This document shows, piece after piece, positions 10,184 through 21,689 of a DNA stretch of 64,000 bases. Origin of the DNA: Naematelia aurantialba (Eukaryota > Basidiomycota > Tremellomycetes > Tremellales > Naemateliaceae); contig JAKFAO010000008.1 in NCBI GenBank assembly GCA_021527695.1, positions 1,116,001 to 1,180,000 of the forward strand, read 5' to 3'. Each line of letters opens with the position of its first letter. Within the stretch, counting starts at the first letter, position 1. A program made the position numbers and the translations under genes. The notes under the pieces are model-generated. The model saw nothing but the letters and a program-made list of their open reading frames with translations. It ran no database searches and had not been told where the DNA came from.

Positions 10184-12433
10184 CTAGGCGTTGTAGGTAG
10201 AAGACGACACCTATACACCCATCAGCACTCGCCAGCCAGACCGCAACCCAGCCTGGCACTCACGTTACCCGAAGTTGCAGTCCACTTGACGTGGATGTCC
10301 TCGCCAGCCTTCATGTGGTCGTTTTCCATGCCGGGACGGACTCGGAAAGTGTGTGCTAAGCTTATGAGCATACTGTTGTCGTGTCGAACAATCAGGGTAC
10401 TCACCGCCAAAGTAGTCACGCTGAGCCTGGATCAGGTTCGCAGGGAGAGTCTCGGTGCGGTAACCGTCGAAGAACGACAAGGCCGTCGTGTGGGCCGGGA
10501 TGGGGATACCCCAAAGTCTAATCGTATGAGCTGCTGTGACGAAGACTGCAGAATAACTCACGTCGACTGGGCGACAACACGCCTCCAGCCGCCCTGGGCC
10601 TGGGAGATGGCCTTCAAGAAGAATGGCGCGGTCAACAGGTTCTCGAGCTCGGGGTTCTCTCGGTACGACGCAGTGATGTCGGACAAGAAGACGGACTGCT
10701 CCAGTCAGATGTGCAGACTTTGATGGCAGGAAAACTGACCTTGATGATACATCCACCTCGCCACATGGCAGCAATACCAGCGTTGTTGAGGGTCCAGTTG
10801 TAGACCTTTGCAGCCTCACGCATGAGCATGAAGCCCTGGGCGTACGAAATGATCTTTGAGGCGTAGAGAGCCTGCTCGAGGTCGTCGATGAACTGCTGCT
10901 TGTCGCCCTGGAAGGGTTCACGAGCGGGCGCGGCGATGGTCTTGGACGCCCTGATTCGCTCCTCCTTGAGAGATGAGAGGCATCGGGCAAAGACGGCCTC
11001 GCCGATGAGGGTGACGGGCATACCCATGTCGAGGGCGTTAATGGCGGTCCACTTGCCGGTTCCCTTCTGGCCAGCAGAGTCGAGGATCTTCTGCACCACG
11101 GGGACGCCGTCAGTGTCGTTGAAACGAAGGATGTCTCGGGTGATCTCGATCAGGAACGAGTTGAGGACACCGTCTTGCCACTACGTCCCGTCAGTTCGGC
11201 TAGCGCGACCGCCAAAGGCACTGACCTTTGCAAAGATGTCGGCAATCTCCTTCTCCTCGAGACCAAGACCTCGCTTGAGGATGTCGTAGGCCTCGGCGAT
11301 GAGCTGCATGTCTCCGTACTCGATACCGTTGTGGACCATCTTGACGTAGTGGCCGGAACCTGAGAAGTCAGCATTGCTGGATATGTGAAGTCAAGATGGC
11401 TCACCAGTCTGACCGACCCAGTCACAGCATGGTTCTCCCTCGGCCTGAGCAGCAGTCTTCTCTGTTTCTTGTCAGCGGTGCTCGCACGGTCTGTAGACGC
11501 AGAGGACTGACGGAAGATGTCTTTGATGTGGGGCCATGCGGCATCGGAACCACCGGGCATGAGCGAGGGGCCGTTCCTGGCGCCCTCCTCACCGCCTGAC
11601 ACACCGGAACCAACGAACAAGAAGCCCTTGGCCTCGAGCTCGTGGGTGCGGCGGATCGAGTCCGGGTAGTGCGAGTTACCGCCGTCAATGATGATGTCTC
11701 CCTTCTCGAGGAAGGGTTCAAGCTGTGCAATGAAGTCGTCGACGGCCTGACCGGCCTTGACGAGCAGCATGATCCGGCGGGGAGTCTTGAGCTTCGAGCA
11801 CAGCTCCTTGATCGAGTGGGCGCCAATGATGTTGGTGCCTGTTGGTGAGCTCCCGCGCTGGTGTAGAAAGCAAAAAGCTCACCCTTGGCCTCATTCTCAA
11901 GGAAGTAGTCCACCTTGGAGGTGGTTCTATAAGACGTCAGTGATCGGCTCGTGGTTGGCATGCGCGTATGAGCCGGCAAAGGGACGAGACTGACCGGTTG
12001 TATGCGCAGACCTTGAACCCCTTGTCGTTCATGTTGAGGATCAGGTTCTGGCCCTGTAGGCGGAGAGCAAGGCGAGGAGTGCATTACAGTATCGTGGAAA
12101 TCATCGCAGCCAGGGAGAGCGAGCCAGACAAGAGAGGAGGAAGAAACGACGTCAGTTTTGCAGGCAAACCAATCGTGGTTACCACGCACCATGACGGCCA
12201 GACCAATGAGACCGATGTCGGCACTGAAGCCTGTCAGCGTACGCCCAATTTGTCGTCCCGCTCATCCAGGCACTTCCTCCACCCCTCGCTCGCTCGCCTC
12301 GTCGTGGCCAAGAACATCGGTCGTAGTGACCAGGAGACGGAGCTCCGTCACCTCCACCTCTGCATCTCTCCGACTACCCCCTCGCATCTACGATCCAGCT
12401 GCTCAGGAAGAATACTCACAGGTCGGAAGACAT
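10184..12433 (-). CDS. GND1: 6-phosphogluconate dehydrogenase, decarboxylating
   Basis: Twelve exons: 12433-12420, 12223-12190, 12053-11995, 11926-11883, 11838-11512, 11461-11405, 11359-11226, 11180-10740, 10695-10562, 10517-10405, 10355-10264, 10210-10184; all phases close. The enzyme oxidises 6-phosphogluconate to ribulose-5-phosphate with NADPH production in the cytosolic pentose phosphate pathway. Visible hallmarks: the N-terminal Rossmann motif [26 protein letters not shown], the substrate-binding signature [13 protein letters not shown], the catalytic region [17 protein letters not shown], and the C-terminal tail ending STYNA. Length about 490 aa is normal. Notably the coding sequence starts with a 14-nt micro-exon encoding only MSSD and two bases, separated by a ~196-nt first intron, and ends in a 27-nt exon. 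Confidence 0.97.
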
Positions 12434-13280
12434 TTTAGCTGATGGGAAAGACAGGTAGACCGAGAGCCGAGGTTTGTATGCAAAGTGCAGCAGAGAAGAT
12501 GACAAGTTGTCAAGGAGGAGAGGAAGAAAGAGATCACAGTAAGCTGGGGGAAATTGAAGGGAAGGGAGGGGGCAGAGAACAGCCGTCATTTCAGGGTCCA
12601 CGCGGCTGGTGGCTTTTAAATCCGGTCACTGGCTGCAGAAAGTGGCACCCTACATGGCATATCTTTCCTGGAGCTCACGGTCCCACCGTCGTGTACTAGC
12701 TCATGCATCACACTCACGTGCATCATCAGACCACTGTTAGGTGCTCGATGCAAGAGACAGACAGAAACAGATGTTGGTGCCAAGCAGGGATGCTGTTCCC
12801 AAATGGCTCGACCTCGAAAAAAGTGAGAAACGCCGGGACATCGGACCGGTCCTTGCCGCTTTTTCTCAGGCGTTCTCAGGCGGCTGGCGGTCCGGGTCGA
12901 CGGTCCTGGAGACTGCTCGAACTCGGGATACATGACACCATGAGACGCATCACAAGGTGACAAGCTACAAGGAGGCATCCGTATCCAGGTTCGAGTAAAG
13001 GTCCCGAAATTTGGCGCGCATATCTGCCCACTGATGTCTGGTCCATTTGAGCTTCTGACACCAAGACGAACGCCCTCAGCTGGTGTCCAAATTGCTGTGC
13101 TAGACCACGAAAGTCTGTCGTGGTTTCCTGGACACCATCCATGCTCTAGACGCCGAATCCGACTCCTAAACTGCGTCCAGACTCTCGTTTGATGGTCTCC
13201 CCAACGACCCACTCAAACTCGTAGACTCCGACTCCACTCGGACGCCTATCCAAACACCCAAACTCCAATGTACCATCTGC
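12434..13280. other. Intergenic: GND1 promoter side and bZIP 3' flank
   Basis: An 847-nt gap. ORFs on both strands (for example 12616-13212 minus) lack introns, motifs or biased composition and look spurious. It must contain the GND1 promoter. No RNA gene or repeat seen. Confidence 0.5.
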
Positions 13281-14890
13281 CTAAACACCAACCTGGTCGC
13301 TCCCGCCTATCGCCTCTAGATCGCTGTGTTCCAGCGCCTGCAGAGATGGGATGCCCGACGACTGCGCCGTCAGCTTGGCTCCTCGGGATCCCCCTAACTC
13401 CCGCTGAAAACCGACTTACGTGATCATAATTCCTCACCGCCTCGTCTATCCACCTGACATCCAATAACGAACCGTCCTCCTGTCCTGCGTGCTCCTCGCC
13501 ATCTCCTTCTCCTTCCCCTTGCCCACCTACACCTCCTCCACCCCCTGCATCCTCCTGTCCCCCATCCGCACCCACGCCCACACCCCCACCCCCATCCGGA
13601 CCCGAACTCTCAAGCCCAGTGCCGACGCCGATACTCATGTCCACGGCGTTCAGCGCCTTTCGCGCGTCAAGCTCATCGCCTATCACCCTCGCTTGCCTGC
13701 TCAGCTCGTCCTTCTCCGCTCCTAGCTGTGCAGTCATACTCTCCAGGCTCCTAGCTTCCGCAGACAGCTGCGTGAGCTCCGCATTCTTCTCCAGCAACGC
13801 CGCTCTCAACCTCTCCACAGCGGCTGATAATGGCGGGTCCCCACGTAATCGGGCAAGTTCGGTCTCCCTGTCAACGAGCGTGGATTTCGAATTGGACAGT
13901 TCTTGCCGCAATTTGCCAACGTATGCCAGGTCCAGGCCTGTACCCGTTGGTGCGGATGGAGCTGCGGTGGAGGTGGAGGGGTCGGCGTTCGAGGTAAAGG
14001 AAGGGTCGGAGGTGGGTCGCGAGGACGAGAGGATGGCGAGTTTGGCACGGAGGCGAGCGTTTTGTTCTTGGAGACTTTGGACGGTTGCCTCCATGGCCGT
14101 GCTAGGGATGTCAGCGGCTCTCTCTGACGTACAGTCACAGCGTATGTTACGTGACCCTGATTGCCACCGAGAAGCGACGGCATCCGCAACGTAGAAGCAT
14201 CACAAGGATGCCAGTGATCGATACCACCTGAAGAGCACTGACTGAATGGGACAACGAGGCTCAAGCGATGGGAAGAAGACAGGGCGGCTGAACGTCAACT
14301 CACCTCTCCTCCTTCCTCTTCCCACGGGACTTCTCCGCCGCCCTCCGATTCTGCTCCTTCTGCCTTCGTCTCTTCTCCTCTTCTGTCAACCCCAACGTCC
14401 CGCTCTTGCCTCGCAGTCCAGCATTGTCCGGAATGAACTCTCCATCGTCGCCCGCATCCTGATCCTCTTCTTGCTGACCATGTACATCATGCGGTTGCCC
14501 CTGTAGCTGGCCCTCTGAGTCGTGTTTCAGTTGCAGCTCTTCAGCCACATGGAACGATGTAGGGTCAAGCACGCCTCCCACAGATTCGGCATCCTCCCGG
14601 TGGCTTAGAGTGCTACCGAGGTTAGCGGCCCGGCCGTGACTGTTATTGTCATGGTGTAAAGGTTGTTGTGATTGTTTGTGGTCGCCGTCCTCCTGAGGGT
14701 GGGATTGAGACTTAGAGTGAGGAGGTGCGTCGGAATCGCTCCGATAGGGCTGTACGAAAGAAGGCACCAGTCTCCCGGCTTGAGCCTCGCGCTCAGCATT
14801 CTCCAAGTGCGCAACGACCTCTTGGGCGGCTGCTTCGTGCTCCGCGTCGGTAGTTGTAGGGAACGCAGAGGTGAGGAGATCGTAGTCCAT
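13281..14890 (-). CDS. bZIP transcription factor
   Basis: Exons 14890-14304, 14101-13420, 13373-13281; about 453 aa. The basic region EEEKRRRQKEQNRRAAEKSRGKRK has the N-x7-R bZIP DNA-contact spacing (NRRAAEKSR) and is followed across a 202-nt intron by a leucine-zipper-like coiled coil (MEATVQSLQEQNARLRAKLA). A second coiled-coil stretch (ELTQLSAEARSLE...) follows, then a Gly/Glu-rich low-complexity region around aa 355-405. The N-terminal 195 aa are acidic and Gln/Ser rich, typical of an activation region. The exact target family is not recognisable. Removing the last intron (GTAAGT at 13419) gives a short C-terminus; retaining it gives a different tail ending at 13246. Start at 14890 is the first in-frame ATG; several non-ATG codons precede it. 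Confidence 0.83.
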
Positions 14891-15633
14891 CGCGGCGTTG
14901 TCGAGTGCGATAACTTCCTTTCTACTGTAAAGAGACCTTTGTCGGATACACGCCGTGACACACTGCGGATTTCGCTGCACACCTGTCGAGACTTCACTCT
15001 TGAGTTCTTCCCGGACACTGACCCGCTGCCGGGGAGACGGGGAACGCTTGAGGTCTGAGAGTCTGTGCGAACGGCGAACGAGCGTGCTGGCCACCGATTC
15101 GTTGCAGTCCCTGTGTTGAGGCTAGGTGATGAGGCGCTGAGCTGCTCGAGACTCGGACCGTGTACACAAAGTCACTCGCTCGCGTGGAAAAGCACTCGCG
15201 ACGAAGATGGGATGGTGACGTGGTGAATAATTGATTTGTTGACGTTGATAACCACGGCGGGGGAAGGAGAGGCGGGACTTATTCGATCCGCGCTTTTCTG
15301 GCCAACAAAGGACAATTCTATCGCAATCGGCGCGCTCTCTCGTCCTGGCCGGACGATCGTGATAGGTGTATGAGTGACACTATGCATGTCTCTTAGTCTG
15401 CTTGCACTCATTCGTGGACGTTGATGATGTCATTTCACTTGTCATATGCTGACCGAAGCGCATGAGACGTCGCACCGACCATGCACCAAGGAGATGGGAA
15501 GTCGGTGACACGTTTCGGCGAGTTCGCCGTGGAATTCGGAGAATCCCAGCCGGCGTCGCCCAGCCTTTTCAGTGTCTCTCGGGTCACTCCAGACCCCTCA
15601 CTCTCACCCAAATCCAGCGATACACTGATCAGT
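14891..15633. promoter_or_regulatory. Divergent intergenic region between bZIP and glucose-6-phosphate epimerase genes
   Basis: 743 nt separating two head-to-head start codons, so both promoters must lie here. Part of it (15481-15633) is open in frame with the epimerase start and could be N-terminal coding sequence. No clear TATA element or known binding site stands out. Confidence 0.5.
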
Positions 15634-17472
15634 ATGGGTGTGGAACAGAATGGCAAGACGGTTGTCCTGAAGCATGCGTCGGTGCGTCTTGTCTTCTCCG
15701 ATCATCCCACCCGTCCCGGCTCAGAGCATCGGCTAATTCTCGTAGGGGGCGAGTGCAGAGATATAGTCAGTCTACTTTCGCATTTATCGAGAGAACACTG
15801 CTTTCCCATAAGGGATTCTTTTGTTATCGGATTCGGAGGGGGCACTTCGCGGTTGGGTGGGGAAGTAGAAAAGGTCGAAGAGGCGATTGGGCCAATATGG
15901 GACAGGGCTGAGGGGGTTGCAGTTGGGCTGAGAGCGAAGGAAGGGAGACAAGAGACAAGGAAGGAAGTGAGAGAGGCAAGAAAGAGAGAGAGCGCTTTCA
16001 GGCTTCTACTTGGCTGCAGGCATGTGCTGACCGCGAGACCCAGCCTGTTCGGCGCAACCGTCACCTCCTGGATCGTAGAGGGCAAAGAACGCATGTTCCT
16101 CAGCTCGAAGTCTAGCCTCGACTCGAGCAAGGCCGTGAGTGAGGTTCCTGAAGTATGCTTGGGGTGTCTTTCGTCTATAAGGAGAGATGTACTGATGACT
16201 TAGATCCGAGGTGGGATCCCGATTGTGTTTGTGAGTTTCCGCTCCTCTTCGATCCATGCATACCTCGACCCATCCCTCTTCAACGAGTCATATCCACGAT
16301 CCATACACACATCTGTGCCTACGCCTGCACACACCAACACCTGATTTTATGATTACGTCTATGTCTGCATACATCCCGCTTCATGTCCCCTGCACCTATC
16401 CCCACACCCATCCCAGCCGTCTCTATCCAACTTGACCTGTTGCGATGAGTTTCCTGGAGCTCATCCCGCAGCCAATCTTCGGTCCCCCTCCCTCTTCTCC
16501 GCCCGAGTACGCTGCTCTCAAACAGCACGGCTTCGTCCGTACCCAAGACTGGACGCTCGACTCGATCATCATGAACCGCGACGAAGGCGTCTCCGTCCGC
16601 TTCGCTGCCCCGCCCGCTCCAGCAGGCTTCGACCATCCTTTCAAGCTCTCTTACGTCGTGACGTTGACCAAACACCAACTGTCCACTGACATGCACGTGA
16701 CCAATACGGGTGATGCGGACTTTAGCTTCCAAGCCCTCCTGCACAATTATCTCGCTGTCCCAGATGTCAAGAAGATTACGATCAGCGGTTTGGATAAGGG
16801 TATTCGGTTTTACGACAAAGCCGCGGGAGGGACCATGGATATCTGGGAGGGAGGGGACCTGAAGATTACAGAGGAGACTGATCGGTGAGTCGGCGTGCGA
16901 GGAGCACGCCATCAGATGTGGGCTGCTTGTGAGGAGTCATGTGCGACAAGTAAGAATTGTTGAGCCCCCGCTGTTGGATTCTCTAGGCTTCTGTTCCCGC
17001 TTTTCCCCTGCAGGCTTCGCTAATCCCCCAGGGTCATGTGGAAAGTCCCCTCGCAAGAGATCAAGGTCGACGACGGCGAGGGTTCCGGCTTCCTAGTCAA
17101 GTTCCGCGGTTTCGAAGAGTGAGTCGTGGCCCCATCATCGCAGACTTCTGAAAGACCTGCGGCTCCTAAGTAATGGACGGCGTTGCTGACGAGGGCAAGC
17201 TGTACTATCTGGAACCCGCAGGAGACGACTGGCAAGAACATGGTTGACATGGAGGACAACGGATGGGTGAGTAATTCACCTCTCTTCTAATAGCGACTCA
17301 TCCCACGATCTACCCAATTATGGTCTCATTTCACGTGATTTGTAACTTAAACGGAGCGTGGCTGACCGGGTAGGACCGCTATGTCTGCATCGAGCCCGGA
17401 TACGTCCGTGAATTCAAGTCGATCAAGCCCGGAGAGGAGTTTTTAGGCCAGCAGGTTCTGACTGTGCTTTGA
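15634..17472 (+). CDS. Glucose-6-phosphate 1-epimerase (aldose-epimerase fold, YMR099C type)
   Basis: Exons 15634-15681, 15746-15765, 16044-16134, 16204-16230, 16472-16884, 17032-17118, 17200-17266, 17374-17472; 283 aa, as expected for the family (about 300). It interconverts alpha and beta anomers of hexose-6-phosphates in the cytosol. Visible family features: the N-terminal GASAEIYLFGATVTSW strand pair, RGGIPIVFPIFGPP (substrate-binding Arg-Gly-Gly loop), the FALLHNY-like segment FQALLHNYLAVPD with the conserved His, and the C-terminal glutamate region CIEPGYV. Exon 2 is only 20 nt and is followed by a 278-nt intron, the longest in this gene. An in-frame ATG at 15481 would add 51 residues without a stop codon; I prefer 15634 because homology starts there. 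Confidence 0.93.
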
Positions 17473-17887
17473 GAGCTTTGAGCGCTGAGTGCATTTAATC
17501 GGCGGATGTGTCAGAAGGGAGGAAGCTATATCATCGAGTAGCGAGCATGCATCGGGATCGTGTATGACTTTTGTACAGCTATCGACGCGATGCAGAAGTT
17601 CAGCTTGGTATGGCATTTGGGCGATGCAGCGATGGCCACCGGAGTCAAATTAGGAGAACCTTCTCGCATCGTCATTGATCTCTGCCGGAGTTCTGCTACT
17701 CTCCGTACAGTCACGTTTCGACCACCGCTGCGTGTCTTGCTCTCTCTCTCTACCTTTCTCTGACACAGAAAAGCTCTCTTAGTCGGCACAGACATAGCGG
17801 GCACACCACATCGCACATCACATTTCACGCTCCATTGCACAACTAGCGCCTCCCTTTGTCTAACTTCTTACAAACCGATCAGAGACA
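17473..17887. other. Intergenic between epimerase and p23 gene
   Basis: 415 nt, tandem orientation. It contains the 3' end of the epimerase transcript and the p23 promoter. CT-rich tracts lie just before the p23 start, a common feature of fungal promoters. Nothing else recognised. Confidence 0.5.
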
Positions 17888-19508
17888 ATGGCACCCATCC
17901 ATCCCGAAATCCAATACGCCGAGCGGTCGAGCGCTACTGATCCTGAAAAGGTGAGTGTCTCCTCCCTGTGAGTCGAGATGGGCGACACGCTGACCCGCGC
18001 TCCCTCTCTACATCATATCGTTACTGTACTCGCCGTCACTCGCCCGCCCCTCTCAATCTCTTCATCTCACCCCAACTCGTTGATGCTCAATCTTTCAACC
18101 CTGCTACCCAATTGCTCCCTTCTCTCGTTATACTCGCCCTTTCCCGCTGCTCTTTGGAATGGTCTGTAACAATTCACTTCCCACTTGGCCGTATTCGTGC
18201 AACACGCAACTTCGTCGCTTCTGCCATTCCGCCCACAGAACATCATCTATTTCACGATCAACGCCCCTGATATCAAGGGCGAGCCGAAACTTGAAATCAA
18301 GCCCTCAGAAATCATCTTTGCAGCGACTGCCGGCGAGTGAGTCGAATGTCTTGGTTACTTGCCTGTGCTTCCTATGGCTCCTCTGCCTGATCTTGCCCCC
18401 TGGTTCTCCACTCTGCAAATCCCTCTTTTCATCCTTCCTTCTTTCCCCTTTCCCCTGCCACTTCTCTTTCTTCTCCACGTTTCTTCCATCAATATTTCGC
18501 CTTTGTATCTCTTCTTTCTGCTTCCGGCCACTACTCACTCCCCTGCATGTCCAGAGCTCTTTCCTTTCCGTCCACATATCTGCATCTTGGGACCGCACTG
18601 ACCTCTGCAGCCCATCCAAGGGCGTCCCCGAGAAGGAATATGCGTTCGACCTGCAGCTATACGAGGAGATCATCCCTGAGGTGAGTTGTGTTTCCTTATC
18701 CTCTGCTGTCTTCCTATGTCCCTTGCCTGGTTGCGATACCAGGTTTTCATCACTTGTCGATCTGTTTGCGCGTGTCAATGGTGCTAATGCATCGCAGGAA
18801 ACCAGGAAGATCACCACCTCGCGCGCGATCATCCTCGTCCTCCGCAAAAAGGAGCTGAAAGCCGAGTACTGGCTCCGTCTGACCAAGGAGAAGCCAAACA
18901 GGAACTGGATCAAGACGGACTTTTCCAAATGGGTCGATGAGGATGAGCAAGACGGCGCCGCACCAGAGTGAGTCTTTTTGAGTCTGACCGCAAAGCCCTG
19001 GTCCTCGCGTCAATATGGACGCCACGAGGAACCAGAGCGTTCTTCCTCCCATCTCCATTCTCGATGCAGTGTAGTTCCTGACTGACGCGGTTAGGCTGCC
19101 CGAAGACATGGGTGGTATGGGCGGTATGGACATGGGTGGTATGGGCGGTATGCCTGGAATGGGCGGCATGGGTGGTATGCCGGGAATGGGCGACATGGGC
19201 GGCATGGACTTTGTGAGTAGTCACTCTCTTACCTTGATGTCTCTCTTCCCTCGCGCGATCCGCTGACAAGTACAGGCCAAGATGATGCAACAAATGGGCG
19301 GTGCAGGAGGCATGGGTGGCATGGGCGACGATTCGGACGACGATCTTCCCGACGGTGACGAGGAGGAGGAGGCGGCACCGGCGGAAGGTGAGGGCGAGGA
19401 CAAGGGCAAGGGCAAGGCCGAAGCTCAAGAGGCTGAGGTGAGTGTTGCGACATATACTTCGGCCATGGCCCTGCTGACGACTCCTATCAGATCGAGGAAG
19501 TCGAGTAG
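17888..19508 (+). CDS. SBA1: p23/Sba1 Hsp90 co-chaperone
   Basis: Exons 17888-17950, 18239-18336, 18611-18680, 18798-18967, 19095-19212, 19276-19437, 19491-19508; 232 aa. p23 binds the ATP-closed N-terminal dimer of Hsp90 in the cytosol and slows ATP turnover. The CS domain (aa 1-115) is recognisable: IQYAERSS, IIYFTINAPDIKGEPKLEIKPSEIIF, the beta-sheet YAFDLQLYEEIIPE, and the conserved WLRLTKEKP.....NWIKTDFSKWVDEDEQD. After it comes a Gly-Met repeat tract (GGMGGM/PGMGGM, roughly aa 140-190) and then an acidic tail, as in fission yeast Wos2 and yeast Sba1. The last exon codes just five residues and the stop codon. Confidence 0.96.
19095..19330 (+). repeat. GGTATGGGCGG-type coding repeat (Gly-Met tract)
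   Basis: Within the p23 gene, imperfect 9-15 nt units of the form ATGGGYGGTATG/CCTGGAATGGGC repeat across the end of exon 5 and the start of exon 6, encoding GGM/PGM units. An intron interrupts the tract. Confidence 0.8.
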
Positions 19509-19745
19509 ACGTTTCAAACGATTTGGTAGTTGGTTGGGTATCAATATGCATATGAGAAGCTTTCATGTCTATTCTGCGTGTTCAGCGCATGTCGCGCACT
19601 GAATAGACCGTTTCAAACCTTCATGTATCGTTACTCACCTCGTCGGAAGATCCGTCGGCTGCGAGGGGCACCGCGCGGCGGTCAAAAACAAGTGACGATC
19701 GTTGTCGTTGATATTACCGTATATCCAGTATAATAACTTCGTGTC

Positions 19746-21413
19746 ATGCCCCCGCTTCTGTCTGTAAAAGGTCTCACGCTGCGTCGAGACGATGGGACCG
19801 GCTCTGCGATCCTCAACGTAGGTCCCTCGTCTTCTTATGGCCCAGCCCTTCGCCCGCACTGTTGGATGTCCTTCGTTCTTGCCTTTCGCCTCGCCCGTTG
19901 GAGAACGCACAACGGATGATGGACTGGCTCGTCCTCTTGTTTTGTGCGGTTCAAGACTTGTCATTCTTGCATCCTCTCTAAAGGGAGGAGGAGAGGAGAG
20001 GAGGCGAAAGCCGTCAATATCTCTGAAAGAGAGACGCAGAAGATAAGAGGCGAGATGAGGGCTGATGTACGACTAGGACTTTAGTATGGACGTCGAGGAG
20101 GGGGAGGTAGTGATTGTCAAAGGCGAGAGCGGGTCTGGGTGAGTCACCGACAGACTCTACCACCACTTCCAAACATATACGATCCCTTCTCTTGTTCACC
20201 ACACTCAAACTCTCTGCCTACGATGCCAGGCTCTCTCAAGCTGTCTCTCGCGCTCCCTTCCACTTCATGACGCCCGTCCTACCTCTTTTCAAATCCGGTA
20301 CCAAATCTCGTATTCTACGAGAATAATGCTGACTAGCATTGATCTTCCCCGGCACAGCAAGACGACGCTGTTAAAGTGTATCGCCGAGTTGAACGTGTAC
20401 CAGTCTGGCGAGGTGTTGTTGCGCGACAAGTGGGTTCCTCTCGTGGAAGCGTTAGTAAGACTTGGCACTGACGTGCCTCAGAAAAGCTACGGAATACGGT
20501 ATGTGGTCCCCAGATCCGTCTTTCCACTGTCCTTCGTCCCTGGTATTGTGTCCGGAACCTCGGATATATCCCCACTGGGCCCTTGAAGATATCGTGTCTC
20601 GACTCAACCCTGCCTTGGATGCTGGCGTTGCGCCTCTTCTCTGACCATTTCACTGTCCTGGGACCTGCCGCTGTCTGGAGGATGCTCTATCAGCGCAGCC
20701 CGTCCTCCTCCACCGGCCTCCCTGCTAACTGATCATCCAGGCATCCCAACCTATCGCACCCTAGTCCAATACGTGCCTCAACGTCCCTCTCTTCTCCCAG
20801 GAACCCCGCTTGATCTGCTCCACACAGTCCAATCCTTTTCTTCCCGGAAACGCAAACCGGTACCCAAGGAACAAGGCAACGGAGACGCCTCACGAGACAG
20901 AGACGCCAGCGAGCTGGATCCCATGAGGTTAGCGGAGGAGTGGGGCGTACCTCGGACGTTATGGGGCCGGGAATGGGCGACCTTGAGTGGCGGAGAGGGG
21001 CAGCGAATCGCGCTGGCCGTTGCGGTGGGCGTTGGCGGAGCAGAGGTTCTTTTGCTCGATGGTGCGTTGAGGGGCGATCTCAAAGCGGCTCTCGTGCAAC
21101 GTACCTGGCTGACATGCCCAGAACCCACCTCGGCCTTGGATGAAGAAACGATGGAAAAGGTAGAAAACTCGCTGCTCAGCCTCCTCCCGCCTCTGAAGAC
21201 ACAGCCGTCATCTGTGAGTCTGGACAGCCTTCTCGGGAGAAACACCAGCGGAGTGGGCGGAAGAATAAAGGGAGAAGAGAGCTGATATTCTGTTCGTAGA
21301 GCAACGGTGTGAAGAGGAGAGGGATTGGCCCAAAGGCGTATGTGTGGATTACGCATGAAGGCGCGCAGGCAGACCGGTGTGGGACTAGGACGGTTGACGT
21401 GACTCGGCATTGA
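19746..21413 (+). CDS. Stand-alone ABC ATPase resembling bacterial FetA/YbbL and plant STAR1
   Basis: Exons 19746-19817, 20077-20138, 20358-20429, 20482-20498, 20741-21061, 21122-21213, 21300-21413; 249 aa. A single nucleotide-binding domain with every motif: Walker A GESGSGKTT (aa ~40-48), Q-loop YVPQRP, signature LSGGEGQR (~155), Walker B VLLLDEPTS (~176) and H-loop ITHE near the C-terminus. There is no membrane segment, so it should pair with a separate permease; in bacteria and plants such ATPases pair with a FetB/STAR2-type protein. No such partner lies in this window. The FetA/STAR1 assignment rests on size and overall layout and is an inference; ATPase identity is certain. An unusually short fourth exon (17 nt) is needed to connect the Q-loop region. 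Confidence 0.85.
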
Positions 21414-21539
21414 TGCTTGCAGTCGTGATGCGGACTGTGCGCGATGACCTTCAGCTTTAATCAGTTCCCCCTACATGCGAATACTATCATACATGAGGAA
21501 AACAGGACTCACATCCCTTGCATGTGCAGAGATATATAC

Positions 21540-21625
21540 ATGTGTCTCGCCATCATTTCTCCTTCCTTCTTTCCTTGCTTCCTTCTTTCCTTCTTTCCTT
21601 CTTACCTTCTTCCCCCTGTCCCCAC
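21540..21625. repeat. Polypyrimidine CCTT/CTTT microsatellite
   Basis: Runs of TTCC and CTTT in the leader region of the BTB-like gene at 21690. It is likely to be the pyrimidine-rich tract preceding the transcription or translation start, but is repetitive enough to vary between strains. Confidence 0.7.
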
Positions 21626-21689
21626 TTCATAACCTCCTTTAGACATTTCTATCTGACATGTCTGTCATTCAATTCTCCTGTTGGCAAGG

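Noticed and set aside
12616..13212. 198-codon minus-strand ORF between GND1 and the bZIP gene
   Set aside because: No family features, no splice signals, overlapping ORFs on the other strand of similar length; GC-rich chance ORF.
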